DNA of 64,000 bases from Chryseobacterium sp. SC28 (GCF_003932955.1 NZ_QOVY01000006.1:25028-89027), one strand, 5' to 3'. Shown: positions 27,521-36,114, counted from the first letter of the stretch. Program-made: numbers and translations. The notes: generated from the sequence alone by a model not told the origin.

Positions 27521-28837
27521 TCACTTATTATTGACAATTCTTTTATGCTGAAGCGATACAAACTTGGATGAGTCAACATTTTTGAGGTAATCCGTGAGGG
27601 AAGATCTGCTCATGCTGTCTTTGGTAAGATAAATTCTTCCTCCGAATGTTTCCACAATCGTATCGAGCTGATCGACCAATTTTTTTAATCCCTTGTTGAC
27701 TTTGAAATCCAAAGCCAGGGTGTAACCTTCCATCGGGAATGAGTTGTAGGCCAGAGGATTGTTTTTCCCAAACAACTTCAAAACAGCCAGGAAAGAGCCG
27801 TTCCCGCTTTGGGCAATCGCTTCCAGAATCTGCTTCATTCCTTCTTTCCCGTTTTGTTTGGGGATCACCATCTGGTATTGAATGAACCCCTTTTTTCCAT
27901 AGATTTTGTTCCATTCATTAATGGCGTCCAACGGATAGAAAAACGTCTCGTAATTTACAAAATTATGGAGCTGTTTCTTGGTCTGCTTGTTGAAATAAAG
28001 AAAATTAAAAACCTTGATTGTGAACGAATTGAGCACAAATTCCGGAAAATAAAAAGGAACGGTGGGTTTGAATTTTTGTTTCAGTTTTAAGGGTTTTTTC
28101 TGAAGATCCGGCGGCAATTCTCCTTTCAGGGCGTGTTCGCCTCTCATCAGGATAGATCTGCCCAGATTTTTTCCTTTTTGGAAGCAGTCGATCCAAGCCA
28201 CATTGTAAGTCCAATCCTCGCTTTCCTCAAACAACCGGAAAATTTCGTCCAAGTTTTCGGCTTTGATGCTTTCCTGGCGGATGTATGATGTTTCTATATT
28301 TTTTAATCTGAATTTGGCCGAGATAATGATTCCAGTGAGTCCCATTCCGCCTACCGTTGCCCAAAATTTATCCGGATTTTCTTCGCGAGAACAAGTGATA
28401 ACCTGGCTATTTTCGTCGATCAATTTAAATTCGATGACACATTCTGAAAAGCAACCTTCTGCGTGGTGGTTTTTACCGTGAACGTCGGATGCAATGGCAC
28501 CTCCGACGGAGACATATTTGGTTCCCGGCGTTACGTAGAGAAAAAAACCCTGCGGAACGACGACTTCCAAAACTTCCGAAAGCAGAACGCCGGATTCGCA
28601 TTCGATGATGCCGTTCAGCCGATCGAAAGCGATGAATTTGCTCAGTCTTTTGGTTGAAAAAATATGCTCGCCGAGCGAAGCATCGCCGTAGCAGCGCCCA
28701 TTTCCTCTTGCGATGACCTCATTGTGCTCTCGAACGAAATCTTTAATTTTTGAAACAGAATCGTTGGACCGTATTTCCTTTTCCACGACCGGGAAGTTTC
28801 CCCAATTGGTCACTTTCTGTACATAATTCGGTTTCAT
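27521..28837 (-). CDS. FAD-binding oxidoreductase, DprE1-like
   Basis: A 438-residue FAD-linked oxidase (FAD_binding_4 plus ALO-type C-terminal domain). It matches decaprenylphosphoryl-beta-D-ribose 2'-oxidase in RGNGRCYGDASLG, TPGTKYVSVGGAIASDVHG with KNHHAEGCF, TVGGMGLTG and, near the end, FGGRIYLTKDS. That last motif contains the lysine equivalent to the catalytic Lys418 of M. tuberculosis. By my alignment from memory, the position of mycobacterial Cys387 is Ala (EGYTLALDF for GWNICVDF). It lies 62 bases after the UbiA-like gene. Another sugar-lipid oxidase is possible, but the neighbours favour the DprE1 role. Confidence 0.88.
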   Translation of the reverse strand: MKPNYVQKVTNWGNFPVVEKEIRSNDSVSKIKDFVREHNEVIARGNGRCYGDASLGEHIFSTKRLSKFIAFDRLNGIIECESGVLLSEVLEVVVPQGFFLYVTPGTKYVSVGGAIASDVHGKNHHAEGCFSECVIEFKLIDENSQVITCSREENPDKFWATVGGMGLTGIIISAKFRLKNIETSYIRQESIKAENLDEIFRLFEESEDWTYNVAWIDCFQKGKNLGRSILMRGEHALKGELPPDLQKKPLKLKQKFKPTVPFYFPEFVLNSFTIKVFNFLYFNKQTKKQLHNFVNYETFFYPLDAINEWNKIYGKKGFIQYQMVIPKQNGKEGMKQILEAIAQSGNGSFLAVLKLFGKNNPLAYNSFPMEGYTLALDFKVNKGLKKLVDQLDTIVETFGGRIYLTKDSMSRSSLTDYLKNVDSSKFVSLQHKRIVNNK

Positions 28838-28899
28838 TTGTATTTGTATTTGTCAGTTCCGCTGCCGTAAAAATAAGTTTACGATCGGGCTTCAATTCA

Positions 28900-29790
28900 T
28901 TATTTTTTAAAATAGATCTGCAATAGAAAAACGATAACCCAAAGGACGATTGTAACTTGTATATACCGGTCTTTGTAAACTATTTTGGTAGGCGATTCGG
29001 TTTTGTTGTAAACTAAAGTCTGTTGCAAATATCTGAGGAATGCAAAAACGACAAAAATCACGGTGTAAAATACTCTCGGATGAAATTTTGCTTGCACTGC
29101 CGGCGACAACGTGAACATCAGATAACAGACGATCGCCAGGGTACAACTGATTGACAATGCAATATCGGCAAATTGAACATTGTAGCCATCCAAGGCTTTT
29201 CTTGTTTTCCCGGAAACCTGAGCATTGATCAACTCTCCCCGCCTTTTTCCAATGGCCAGGACCAAAGCCAGAACAAAAGTCAACAAAACGGCCCAATTGG
29301 TTACGATGATCCCCGTAACATAGCCTCCTGCCAATACTCTTAGAACAAATCCGATGGCGATGATGCATATATCCACAATCGCCACTTGCTTCAATTTGAA
29401 TGTATAAAAAAGGTTCATTACAAAGTAAACGCCGAGGATGACGCCAAATTTCCAAAAATTGGTATTAAAAATATAATTTCCGAGACCAAGAGAGGCAAGC
29501 GATAACAGAATCATAATAACAATCAGAAATTGTGCTGCTCTTTTGGAAACCGCGCCACTCGCAAGCGGACGGTCTTTCTTATCCGGATGCTTGCGATCGG
29601 ATTCGATATCAAAATAATCGTTGATAACGTAGATGGCGCTTGCGGTAAAAGAGAAGACCAAGAATGCAAAAATACTTTTGGCAAATAATTGAGCATTCGT
29701 AATTTGGCCGGAAAAAAATAAGGGAGCAAAGACAAATAAGTTCTTGACCCATTGCTCTACCCGAATTAATTTGAGATAGTTTTTCATCAA
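28900..29790 (-). CDS. UbiA-family phosphoribosyltransferase, DPPR synthase-like
   Basis: A 296-residue polytopic membrane enzyme. It has the two Asp-rich sites of the UbiA superfamily: NDYFDIESDRKHPDKKDRP and, in the second half, YTFKLKQVAIVDICIIAIGF with LRVLAGG. The spacing and sequence fit decaprenyl-phosphate phosphoribosyltransferase (Rv3806c) better than menaquinone or haem prenyltransferases. It would attach 5-phosphoribose to a polyprenyl phosphate. It is first in a four-gene run with DprE1-, DprE2- and HAD-like genes. Two ATGs are adjacent; either may be used. Confidence 0.87.
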   Translation of the reverse strand: MMKNYLKLIRVEQWVKNLFVFAPLFFSGQITNAQLFAKSIFAFLVFSFTASAIYVINDYFDIESDRKHPDKKDRPLASGAVSKRAAQFLIVIMILLSLASLGLGNYIFNTNFWKFGVILGVYFVMNLFYTFKLKQVAIVDICIIAIGFVLRVLAGGYVTGIIVTNWAVLLTFVLALVLAIGKRRGELINAQVSGKTRKALDGYNVQFADIALSISCTLAIVCYLMFTLSPAVQAKFHPRVFYTVIFVVFAFLRYLQQTLVYNKTESPTKIVYKDRYIQVTIVLWVIVFLLQIYFKK

Positions 29791-29819
29791 ATCTTAAATA
29801 GTTTCTTACAAAAGTACAT

Positions 29820-29848
29820 TAAAATAAAAAAACCGCAAATTGCGGTTT
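29820..29848 (-). terminator. Intrinsic terminator after the OmpA-like gene
   Basis: A perfect 8-base stem AAACCGCA/TGCGGTTT with a 3-base loop runs into a T-run on the minus strand, 26 bases past the OmpA-like stop and 30 bases before the UbiA-like start. It separates the arabinose-donor cluster from the upstream genes. Confidence 0.88.
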
Positions 29849-29874
29849 AGTAATAGTAGAAATGAATGATGTAT

Positions 29875-30573
29875 TTAATTGGTACCGGCGGCCTGTTGGG
29901 CTTCTTGGATCATTTTTTCGTTGGCCGTAATTGCAAATTCTACCCGTCTGTTTTGCGCCCGGCCTGCTTCTGTATCATTGGATGCCACCGGATTGGCCTC
30001 GCCCATACCTTGAGGGAACAATCTATCGGCAGCGATACCGGCAGCCGTGAAATAATTCTTCACAGCGGCAGCTCTCTTGTCCGAAAGGGTCAAGTTGTAG
30101 GCATCGCTCCCTACGCTGTCCGTATAACCGTAAATGTTGATATTGGTATCGGGATTGTTTTTAAGAACGGTTACCAGTTTATCCAGATTGCTCTTTGCCA
30201 AAGGTGTCAAAGTCGAAGAATTAAAATCAAAATTAACCGTATTTTCGTGAAGTGTCACTTTGATGCCTTCTCCTACTCTTTCTACTTCCGCACCAGGCAA
30301 AACTTCTTTAATTTCTTTGGCTTGTTTGTCCATTTTATTACCAATGACGCCACCCGCAACACCACCTACAACACCACCCAGCACAGCACCCAAAGGTGCA
30401 TTGCCACCTTTTCCAATGTTGTTTCCTAAGACTCCGCCGAGCACGGCTCCAGCGGCGGTTCCTATGGCCGCTCCTTTCTGGGTATTGTTAGCATTCTGCA
30501 CCGCTTCACAACTTGTAAACAGCATAGATCCAGAGATCATATAAGCCGCAATATTTATTTTATTTAATTTCAT
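29875..30573 (-). CDS. OmpA-family lipoprotein with glycine-zipper repeats
   Basis: A 232-residue envelope protein. The lipoprotein signal ends SMLFTSC. A glycine-zipper region (about 33-82, repeated GAVLGGVLG and GGVVGGVAGG) follows, able to insert in or pack against membrane. Residues 110-220 are an OmpA C-terminal peptidoglycan-binding domain with NFDFNSSTLTP, IYGYTDSVGSDAYN and LSDKRAAAVKNYF. The Asp and Arg typical for diaminopimelate contact are present. It probably tethers the outer membrane to the cell wall. It lies 20 bases after the lipocalin-like gene. Confidence 0.93.
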   Translation of the reverse strand: MKLNKINIAAYMISGSMLFTSCEAVQNANNTQKGAAIGTAAGAVLGGVLGNNIGKGGNAPLGAVLGGVVGGVAGGVIGNKMDKQAKEIKEVLPGAEVERVGEGIKVTLHENTVNFDFNSSTLTPLAKSNLDKLVTVLKNNPDTNINIYGYTDSVGSDAYNLTLSDKRAAAVKNYFTAAGIAADRLFPQGMGEANPVASNDTEAGRAQNRRVEFAITANEKMIQEAQQAAGTN

Positions 30574-30593
30574 GTTTCAATTTGATTTATAAA

Positions 30594-31088
30594 TTATTTA
30601 GTTCTTACAAAGTTGTATCTGATGTCGATCCTTGTGCCATCGGCATTAACGGACTGAACCAAGGTAAATGTGTCTTCAGTAGGATTTTCCAACATTAGTT
30701 TATAGCCCGCAGAGACTTGTTTTGCTTTTTCACCTTCATCTATTTTTTTGATCGAGACAACGCCTGTTTTATCGACGCTGAAGGTAATGGGCTGCGTTTT
30801 TTCGGGGCAGCCTGCGCCTCCGTGTAGAGAATAGGAACCCGTATAATTATTGGGAACAAATGTCCACGAACTGCCTACGAAACAAGTGATACCAACGCCT
30901 TCATCGAATGGTTTGATGCTGTAGTCTTTATTGTAGTCTATCGACGAAACATCCCATTGCCCTTTTAATTTCATCACTTCGGACCGTAGCATTTGTGCTT
31001 GCCCGGCGGATACTCCACTTTTCTTTGAAGAACAAGAGGTTGCCAATAATGAGACACCAACAAGCCCTAAAAAAAATATTTTTTTCAT
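30594..31088 (-). CDS. Lipocalin-like lipoprotein
   Basis: A 164-residue protein with a lipoprotein signal (LLATSCSSKKSG). The rest is a predicted beta-barrel module of the bacterial lipocalin-like type: LKGQWDVSSIDYNK, then FVGSSWTFVPNNYTGSYSL, and the C-terminal DIRYNFVRTK. The ligand is unknown. It lies 20 bases upstream of the OmpA-like lipoprotein gene, and the two are probably co-transcribed. No catalytic residue is visible. Confidence 0.8.
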   Translation of the reverse strand: MKKIFFLGLVGVSLLATSCSSKKSGVSAGQAQMLRSEVMKLKGQWDVSSIDYNKDYSIKPFDEGVGITCFVGSSWTFVPNNYTGSYSLHGGAGCPEKTQPITFSVDKTGVVSIKKIDEGEKAKQVSAGYKLMLENPTEDTFTLVQSVNADGTRIDIRYNFVRTK

Positions 31089-31171
31089 AGTATTTATATT
31101 TAGTGCTAAGTTATGAATAAAAATTATGCCAAACAGTGAAAATATAAAAAACTGATTATATTCGGAGCATT

Positions 31172-32851
31172 TTAGAACGCGCTGTTCTTTTTAGCATTCT
31201 TTATCTTATTTTTTTTCACAGATTTTGTAGATGCACCGTTGCTCTTGTAAAAATTATTATAAGCATATTCTGCAGCTTTCGCAACATCTATCACTCCGCC
31301 GGCTCGTGATAAAGTGGCAAATCCGTTGCTCGTACTCGTATTAACAGTTTTTACCAGCGATTCAATAACTTGATCCGGTTTCAAAGAGGGCATATAAGCA
31401 AACAAAACCGCGGCGGCTCCTGTGACAACGGGGGAAGCCATAGAGGTGCCTTGCAAATATTCGTATTTCCCGTCGGGAACGGTGGAATAGATTTTGTCTC
31501 CCGGCGCAAAAACATCTACCATTTTCGCATTATAATTGGAGAAACTTGCCTTGAGCATTAGGGGATCATTGGTATTAGCACCCACCACGATCATATTGTT
31601 AATAAATGGTTTGTCGTCTAAGGGGGATTTGAAATTCGTCGGAAAATATTGGTGTTCTCCAATATCTTCATTTTCATTCCCCGCGGCTTTTACCAAAAGT
31701 ACTCCTTTGCTTTCCGCATATTTGAAGGCATCCCAAACCACTTCCTTGCCAGGCGAAACGGGTTTTCCAAAACTCATATTCAGGATTTTTGCCCCATTGT
31801 CGACGGCGTATCGGATGGCATTTGCAACATCTTTGTCTCTTTCATCACCATCGGGGACGGCTCGCACAGTCATTATTTTTGCCACTCTGTTGGCTACTCC
31901 ATATTGATTTTCAGTTCCATTGACTGTTCCTGCAATGATGCCTGCCACGTGCGTTCCGTGTTTTCCATCGGGACCTTCGTAATGGTTGTTGCCATAATTT
32001 TTTTCTGAATAATCCTCATAATGATCTCCTACGATGGACGCTCGCGGATCAAAATCGAGATTGTAACCTTTTTCGGCTTGCGGCCTGAAATAATCCAAGG
32101 CTTCTTTCATCTGGTCTTTCATATATTTCTCGACCTCGGTGGCAGATTTACCAGCAACTTGCGGGTCATTGGACAGCTGAGAAAGGACTTGCATAGCCAT
32201 CGCTTCCTGCTGATTGGCAGGTTTGATGGTGGCTAAAGTTTCCTTTGTCAGGTTTTGTCCGTTGAGCAATTTTACCATATCCGGAATGGCGTTGTTGATC
32301 ATCGTATAAAGTTGCAGACTCTGTTTAGCCTCCTCACTTTTCCTTGCAAAAATCTCTTTAGACTTCATGTACATTGCAAATTCCTCCGGCATTTTGGCTT
32401 GGTTTTCCTTGTTTTTGACAGAATCCTCGCCTTCGAAAAGGGCTTGATATTTTTTCACCACCCGCGTCACTTCCATATTGTCCACACCGATGTCGCCGTT
32501 TTTTCCGCCTATGAAATTCCAGCCATAAATGTCATCCACATATCCGTTTTTGTCGTCATCCTTTCCGTTGTTGGGAACTTCGTTGGGATTTTTCCACATA
32601 TTTTTTGCCAATCCCGGATGATCCACTTCTACGCCGCTGTCCAAAACGCCTACGACAACTGTTTTTGGTTTAAGGCCTTTGGATTCCAGAAATTTGTAGG
32701 CATTTTCCGTATTGACGCCATAGACTTTGGTGGTTGCGTAATCCTTGTGATACCAGGTTTTGAGGTCTTTGTCATTTTCCGGAGCAACCGTTTGGGCAAC
32801 TGCCATTGCGAAGCCGCTGTAGAAAGCAACGGCTATCAATAATTTTTTCAT
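31172..32851 (-). CDS. S8 family serine peptidase with a long insert, no T9SS signal
   Basis: A 559-residue exported subtilase. The signal peptide ends near MAVAQ. The triad is Asp71 in VGVLDSGVEVDHPG, His298 in HGTHVAGIIAG and Ser470 in LQGTSMASPVVTG. The gap between Asp and His is about 227 residues against 30-40 in subtilisin, because of a helical, charged insert (about 125-285). A lysine-rich tail replaces any sorting domain, so it is probably periplasmic or outer-membrane associated. It starts 11 bases after the WbqC-like gene, so the two are likely one transcript. Confidence 0.92.
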   Translation of the reverse strand: MKKLLIAVAFYSGFAMAVAQTVAPENDKDLKTWYHKDYATTKVYGVNTENAYKFLESKGLKPKTVVVGVLDSGVEVDHPGLAKNMWKNPNEVPNNGKDDDKNGYVDDIYGWNFIGGKNGDIGVDNMEVTRVVKKYQALFEGEDSVKNKENQAKMPEEFAMYMKSKEIFARKSEEAKQSLQLYTMINNAIPDMVKLLNGQNLTKETLATIKPANQQEAMAMQVLSQLSNDPQVAGKSATEVEKYMKDQMKEALDYFRPQAEKGYNLDFDPRASIVGDHYEDYSEKNYGNNHYEGPDGKHGTHVAGIIAGTVNGTENQYGVANRVAKIMTVRAVPDGDERDKDVANAIRYAVDNGAKILNMSFGKPVSPGKEVVWDAFKYAESKGVLLVKAAGNENEDIGEHQYFPTNFKSPLDDKPFINNMIVVGANTNDPLMLKASFSNYNAKMVDVFAPGDKIYSTVPDGKYEYLQGTSMASPVVTGAAAVLFAYMPSLKPDQVIESLVKTVNTSTSNGFATLSRAGGVIDVAKAAEYAYNNFYKSNGASTKSVKKNKIKNAKKNSAF

Positions 32852-32862
32852 AGTATTGAATA

Positions 32863-33486
32863 TTAATTGTAATTGATTTTGATATTTTTGATATAGGTCA
32901 GACTTTCGGGTCCGATGTTACAAATGAGGTCTAAAATGGAGAGATCTTGCAGAAATCCGTTTTTGCCGGAGAAACTTTGGTAATATTCTGGAAATTGGAT
33001 TTTAGATTCCATTTTTGCCGAGAATTTATCTCTGAAATCCAAAGCTTCCGGGCTTTTGAAATATTCTTCTGTGAAAGTAAAATCTTTTTTGGTTTTAAGA
33101 ATGTTTAGAATTACTTGCAATGCTTTGAGATTAAAGTCTGTTAATAATTGGGGCTTCTCTTCGAAAATCATTTTCAGTTTGTCTTCATAATATTCGAAGT
33201 AAGGCGTGCTTTGGTACGCGGTTTTGATGGACTTCCAATGGAGCTTTTGCCAGTCTTCTGCAAAGGAGATCTCGATGTCTTTCATTTCGCGTTTTCCGGT
33301 ATGTTTGATTGGAATGATGAGTGGCAATTTTCCGTTCGCGCCGTAAATTACAGCCCGGTTTCTGTAGGTTTGTTTGGGAAAATTCTCAAATTGCTCGAAT
33401 ATAATCTCATTTTCCGAATCCAAAAAAACGGAGAACCAAGAAATTGGTGGCAAGTAAAATATCGGCAGCAGAACCTTGTTATTCAT
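32863..33486 (-). CDS. WbqC-like family protein
   Basis: A 207-residue protein of the WbqC family (YLPPISWF near the N-terminus, RNRAVIYGANGKLPLIIPI, then WQKLHWKSIKTAYQSTPYFEYY). Family members are often found in surface polysaccharide loci but the reaction is not established. In flavobacteria the gene commonly follows lepB, as here. A terminator at 33498-33536 separates it from lepB, and it begins a transcript that runs into the subtilase gene. Confidence 0.85.
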   Translation of the reverse strand: MNNKVLLPIFYLPPISWFSVFLDSENEIIFEQFENFPKQTYRNRAVIYGANGKLPLIIPIKHTGKREMKDIEISFAEDWQKLHWKSIKTAYQSTPYFEYYEDKLKMIFEEKPQLLTDFNLKALQVILNILKTKKDFTFTEEYFKSPEALDFRDKFSAKMESKIQFPEYYQSFSGKNGFLQDLSILDLICNIGPESLTYIKNIKINYN

Positions 33487-33497
33487 ATTTGTTTAAA

Positions 33498-33536
33498 CTA
33501 AAAAACTTTGTTGGGGCTATCAAACCTCAACAAAGT
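33498..33536 (-). terminator. Terminator between lepB and the WbqC-like gene
   Basis: A 12-base stem ACTTTGTTGAGG/CCCCAACAAAGT with one mismatch and an 8-base loop is followed by a T-run on the minus strand. It lies about 140 bases past lepB and just before the WbqC-like start. Confidence 0.85.
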
Positions 33537-33550
33537 GCCTATTTCTAATG

Positions 33551-33675
33551 GATGTCCAATCCCATAGCCCCGATAGCAGCGGCATCCTTTTTTTGCTTTT
33601 TCTGAAAATTTCTGCCGATGACGAATCGTTCTGAAAGCAAAAAAAGATATAGCGGATAGCGGGATTAGCTCCTAA
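33551..33675. repeat. Inverted-repeat intergenic element after lepB
   Basis: The whole gap between lepB and its terminator is one imperfect inverted structure. The inner arms are perfect: TTTTTTTGCTTT (33588-33599) and AAAGCAAAAAAA (33634-33645). The outer arms are similar but diverged: ATAGCCCCGATAGC on one side and, in reverse complement, TAATCCCGCTATCC on the other. It codes for nothing. From memory, similar CCCGATAG / ATAGCGGATAGCGGG blocks recur between genes in flavobacterial genomes, so it may be a REP-like family. Confidence 0.6.
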
Positions 33676-33678
33676 TTA

Positions 33679-35313
33679 TCAGTCTTCTTCTTTTTTCTTT
33701 TTGAACAGACCGGCGAAGAAATCCCAGCCGAAAAACAGCACCAAAATGGCTACCGCCACCCACCAATAGGAGGCTTTGTGGGTCTCGCCGGTGTTGGTAG
33801 ATTTGAACATTCTGTCCCAACGGATTTTCTTTCCGGAGGCCTGATAGGTGGAATTGGCATCGGAAAACAACCCTTCCACACTCAGCCAAGTGAACATCGG
33901 GCGACCGACGATATTTTCTTCCGGTACCACGCCGAAATATCTTGCATCCAGCGACGCATCGCGGTTGTCGCCAATCATCATATAATAATTTTGTTTGATG
34001 GTATATTGCTTGGTTTCCTGACCGTTGATGTATATTTTTCCGTTTTTATTTTCAAGTTTGTTGTGCTCGTATTCCGAAATGATCCATTGGTACTGCGGAA
34101 GAGTTTCCTGATTCAATTTCACAACATCGCCTTTTTTCGGGACAGTCAGCGGGCCGTACCAATCCGGGTTCCAAGGTTTGTTGATCGGGTAAATTGAATT
34201 AACTGTATCTATATTTTTTGTGTACGCCGTTTTGTCTGCATTCAGTTTGTATCGCACGGCGGCCACGCCTTTTTCTTCGATGATTTCCTGCATATCGGTT
34301 ACCTGCGGAAGGGCTTTGATTTCTTTTGCAGTCTCATCTGTTAAACCTTGAAAAGCGTAAACAAATCCTTCGTCAGTTTGATTTTCCTGAACCGGCAAGA
34401 AGCCAAAGGCCTTGTAAAGCTGAGGAATATCGAGCTGGGAACTGGTTTTTACCAAATAACCGTGCTGCTGCTGCTCATCGCCAAGGATTTTTTCCGGAGC
34501 GTTGTTTACAAATAATCTTCCGGCACGAAACTCAATCACATCGCCGGGAATCCCGACGCATCGTTTGACATAAGGATCTTTTCTATCGGTTGCAACGTGA
34601 ACCGAATCTTGTGGATAATTGAAAACCACGATGTCGTATCTTTTGATCTCGTCGTAACCGGGAATTCTTAAATAAGGTAATTTGACAGCTTCGATGTAAG
34701 ATTTTGGATCGTCTTTTGGGTTACCTTTTTGTCCGCTATCAAAGATCGTTCCTTGCAAAAATGGCAATGCCACTGGTCTCATCGGCATTCTAAAGCCATA
34801 AGCCCATTTGTTCACAAAAAGAAAATCTCCTACGAGAAGTGTTCTTTCCATAGACCCTGTTGGGATGCCGAAAGGCTGCGTCATAAATACGTGAATAATG
34901 GTCGCAAAAACCACCGCAAAAGTCACTGAACCCAAGAAGGTTTCCTTTTTTTTGGTCTCTTCGTCCTCTTGTTCGGTTTCGATCTGAGGATCTTTGCCGT
35001 AATTGACGGTTGCCATAAAAATAAACGGCAAAACAACCGTCAGCAAACCATTCAAAAAGCCTTTCTTTCCAAATTTCTTCATCAGTAAAATGTGGAAGAC
35101 CGACATCATTATCGGACCCACGATGGGCAAATAGGATAAAATGGCCCACCATCTGGAATGTTGGGTCTCTTTCAGAATAATCCAATAATTGTAGAAAGGA
35201 ATAAAGGCGTAGAGTGGACTGTAACCCATTTTCTTAAACAGTTTCCACGTGGTAAGTCCCATCAACAAGCTGATAATGAGAACATAAATGGTATAAGTAA
35301 TAAGGTAATTCAT
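33679..35313 (-). CDS. lepB: Signal peptidase I, extended Bacteroidota form
   Basis: The membrane protease that removes Sec signal peptides. It has 544 residues, much longer than E. coli LepB (324). The catalytic serine is Ser154 in GIPTGSMERTL and the general-base lysine is Lys250 in YVKRCVGIPGDVIEF. The later box GDNRDASLDARYFG is also present. N-terminal to Ser154 are three or four hydrophobic segments (4-20, 58-78, 85-103, 128-145). A long insert (about 270-430) separates boxes D and E, and a final hydrophobic helix (WWVAVAILVLFFGW) is near the C-terminus. It lies 84 bases after dapB in the par operon. Confidence 0.95.
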   Translation of the reverse strand: MNYLITYTIYVLIISLLMGLTTWKLFKKMGYSPLYAFIPFYNYWIILKETQHSRWWAILSYLPIVGPIMMSVFHILLMKKFGKKGFLNGLLTVVLPFIFMATVNYGKDPQIETEQEDEETKKKETFLGSVTFAVVFATIIHVFMTQPFGIPTGSMERTLLVGDFLFVNKWAYGFRMPMRPVALPFLQGTIFDSGQKGNPKDDPKSYIEAVKLPYLRIPGYDEIKRYDIVVFNYPQDSVHVATDRKDPYVKRCVGIPGDVIEFRAGRLFVNNAPEKILGDEQQQHGYLVKTSSQLDIPQLYKAFGFLPVQENQTDEGFVYAFQGLTDETAKEIKALPQVTDMQEIIEEKGVAAVRYKLNADKTAYTKNIDTVNSIYPINKPWNPDWYGPLTVPKKGDVVKLNQETLPQYQWIISEYEHNKLENKNGKIYINGQETKQYTIKQNYYMMIGDNRDASLDARYFGVVPEENIVGRPMFTWLSVEGLFSDANSTYQASGKKIRWDRMFKSTNTGETHKASYWWVAVAILVLFFGWDFFAGLFKKKKEED

Positions 35314-35397
35314 CGTTCAAATTTTTAGCAATTTGCGCTTAGCTTTTTGCTTATTTTTTGTTAATTGGTTATGAAAATATCGTTTTTGTTACAGAAT

Positions 35398-36096
35398 TTA
35401 TAAACCCAAAACATCCTGCATAGAAAAAATGCCTTTTTTACCGGCGATCCATTCTGCGGCAATCACGGCACCCAAGGCAAATCCGTTTCTGCTGAAGGCG
35501 GTGTGCTTTATCTCGATTTCATCGACTTCCGATCTGTAGAAAACGCTGTGCGTTCCCGGCACATCATCTTCGCGAATGGCAAAAATCCCCAGTTCTTTGC
35601 CTTGTGTTTCATCCAGTTTCCAAGCTTCGTAATTTGAATTTTGAATAATAGTTTGTGCCAGAGAAATCGCCGTTCCGCTGGGCGCATCCAGTTTTTGGAC
35701 GTGATGAATCTCTTCCAATTGGCAATTGTACTCCGGAAACTGGTTCATCATCTTGGCAAGAAACTCGTTGAGCGCAAAAAACAGATTGACGCCTAAGCTG
35801 AAATTGGAACCGTACAAAAATGCAGTGTCATTTTCCAGCGCAATTTTTTCAATTTCCTGTTTCTTCCCCAGCCAGCCGGTGGTTCCGCAAACGACTGGAA
35901 TTTTGTTTTTCAGACAGCTTTTTACATTCTCGAAGGCGACTTCCGGATTCGAAAATTCTATGACCACATCGGGATTATTGAGGTTGTCTGGCGTAGGCGT
36001 TTCTCGGAGTCTTGCCACCACTTCGTGACCCCGATTTTGGGAAATTTCGTCGATGATTTTTCCCATTTTTCCGTAGCCCACTATCGCTATTTTCAT
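35398..36096 (-). CDS. dapB: 4-hydroxy-tetrahydrodipicolinate reductase
   Basis: This enzyme reduces the DapA product in the diaminopimelate/lysine pathway, feeding peptidoglycan. It has 232 residues. The NAD(P) loop is IVGYGKMGKII, CGTTGW is the dinucleotide-site motif, NFSLGVNLFF follows, and the substrate motif is EIHHVQKLDAPSGTA with the conserved HH and K. It is slightly shorter than the E. coli enzyme (273), as in other Bacteroidota. It sits 18 bases after the DUF5683 gene and upstream of lepB, linking chromosome partition, cell wall and secretion genes. Confidence 0.96.
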   Translation of the reverse strand: MKIAIVGYGKMGKIIDEISQNRGHEVVARLRETPTPDNLNNPDVVIEFSNPEVAFENVKSCLKNKIPVVCGTTGWLGKKQEIEKIALENDTAFLYGSNFSLGVNLFFALNEFLAKMMNQFPEYNCQLEEIHHVQKLDAPSGTAISLAQTIIQNSNYEAWKLDETQGKELGIFAIREDDVPGTHSVFYRSEVDEIEIKHTAFSRNGFALGAVIAAEWIAGKKGIFSMQDVLGL

Positions 36097-36114
36097 TTTT
36101 TATTGGAGTTAAAT

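Noticed and set aside
35245-35252. CCACGTGG inside lepB as a parS site near parAB
   Set aside because: Only the central core fits; the flanks do not match the inverted GTT/AAC arms of parS (TGTTCCACGTGGAACA type). It is probably chance in coding sequence.
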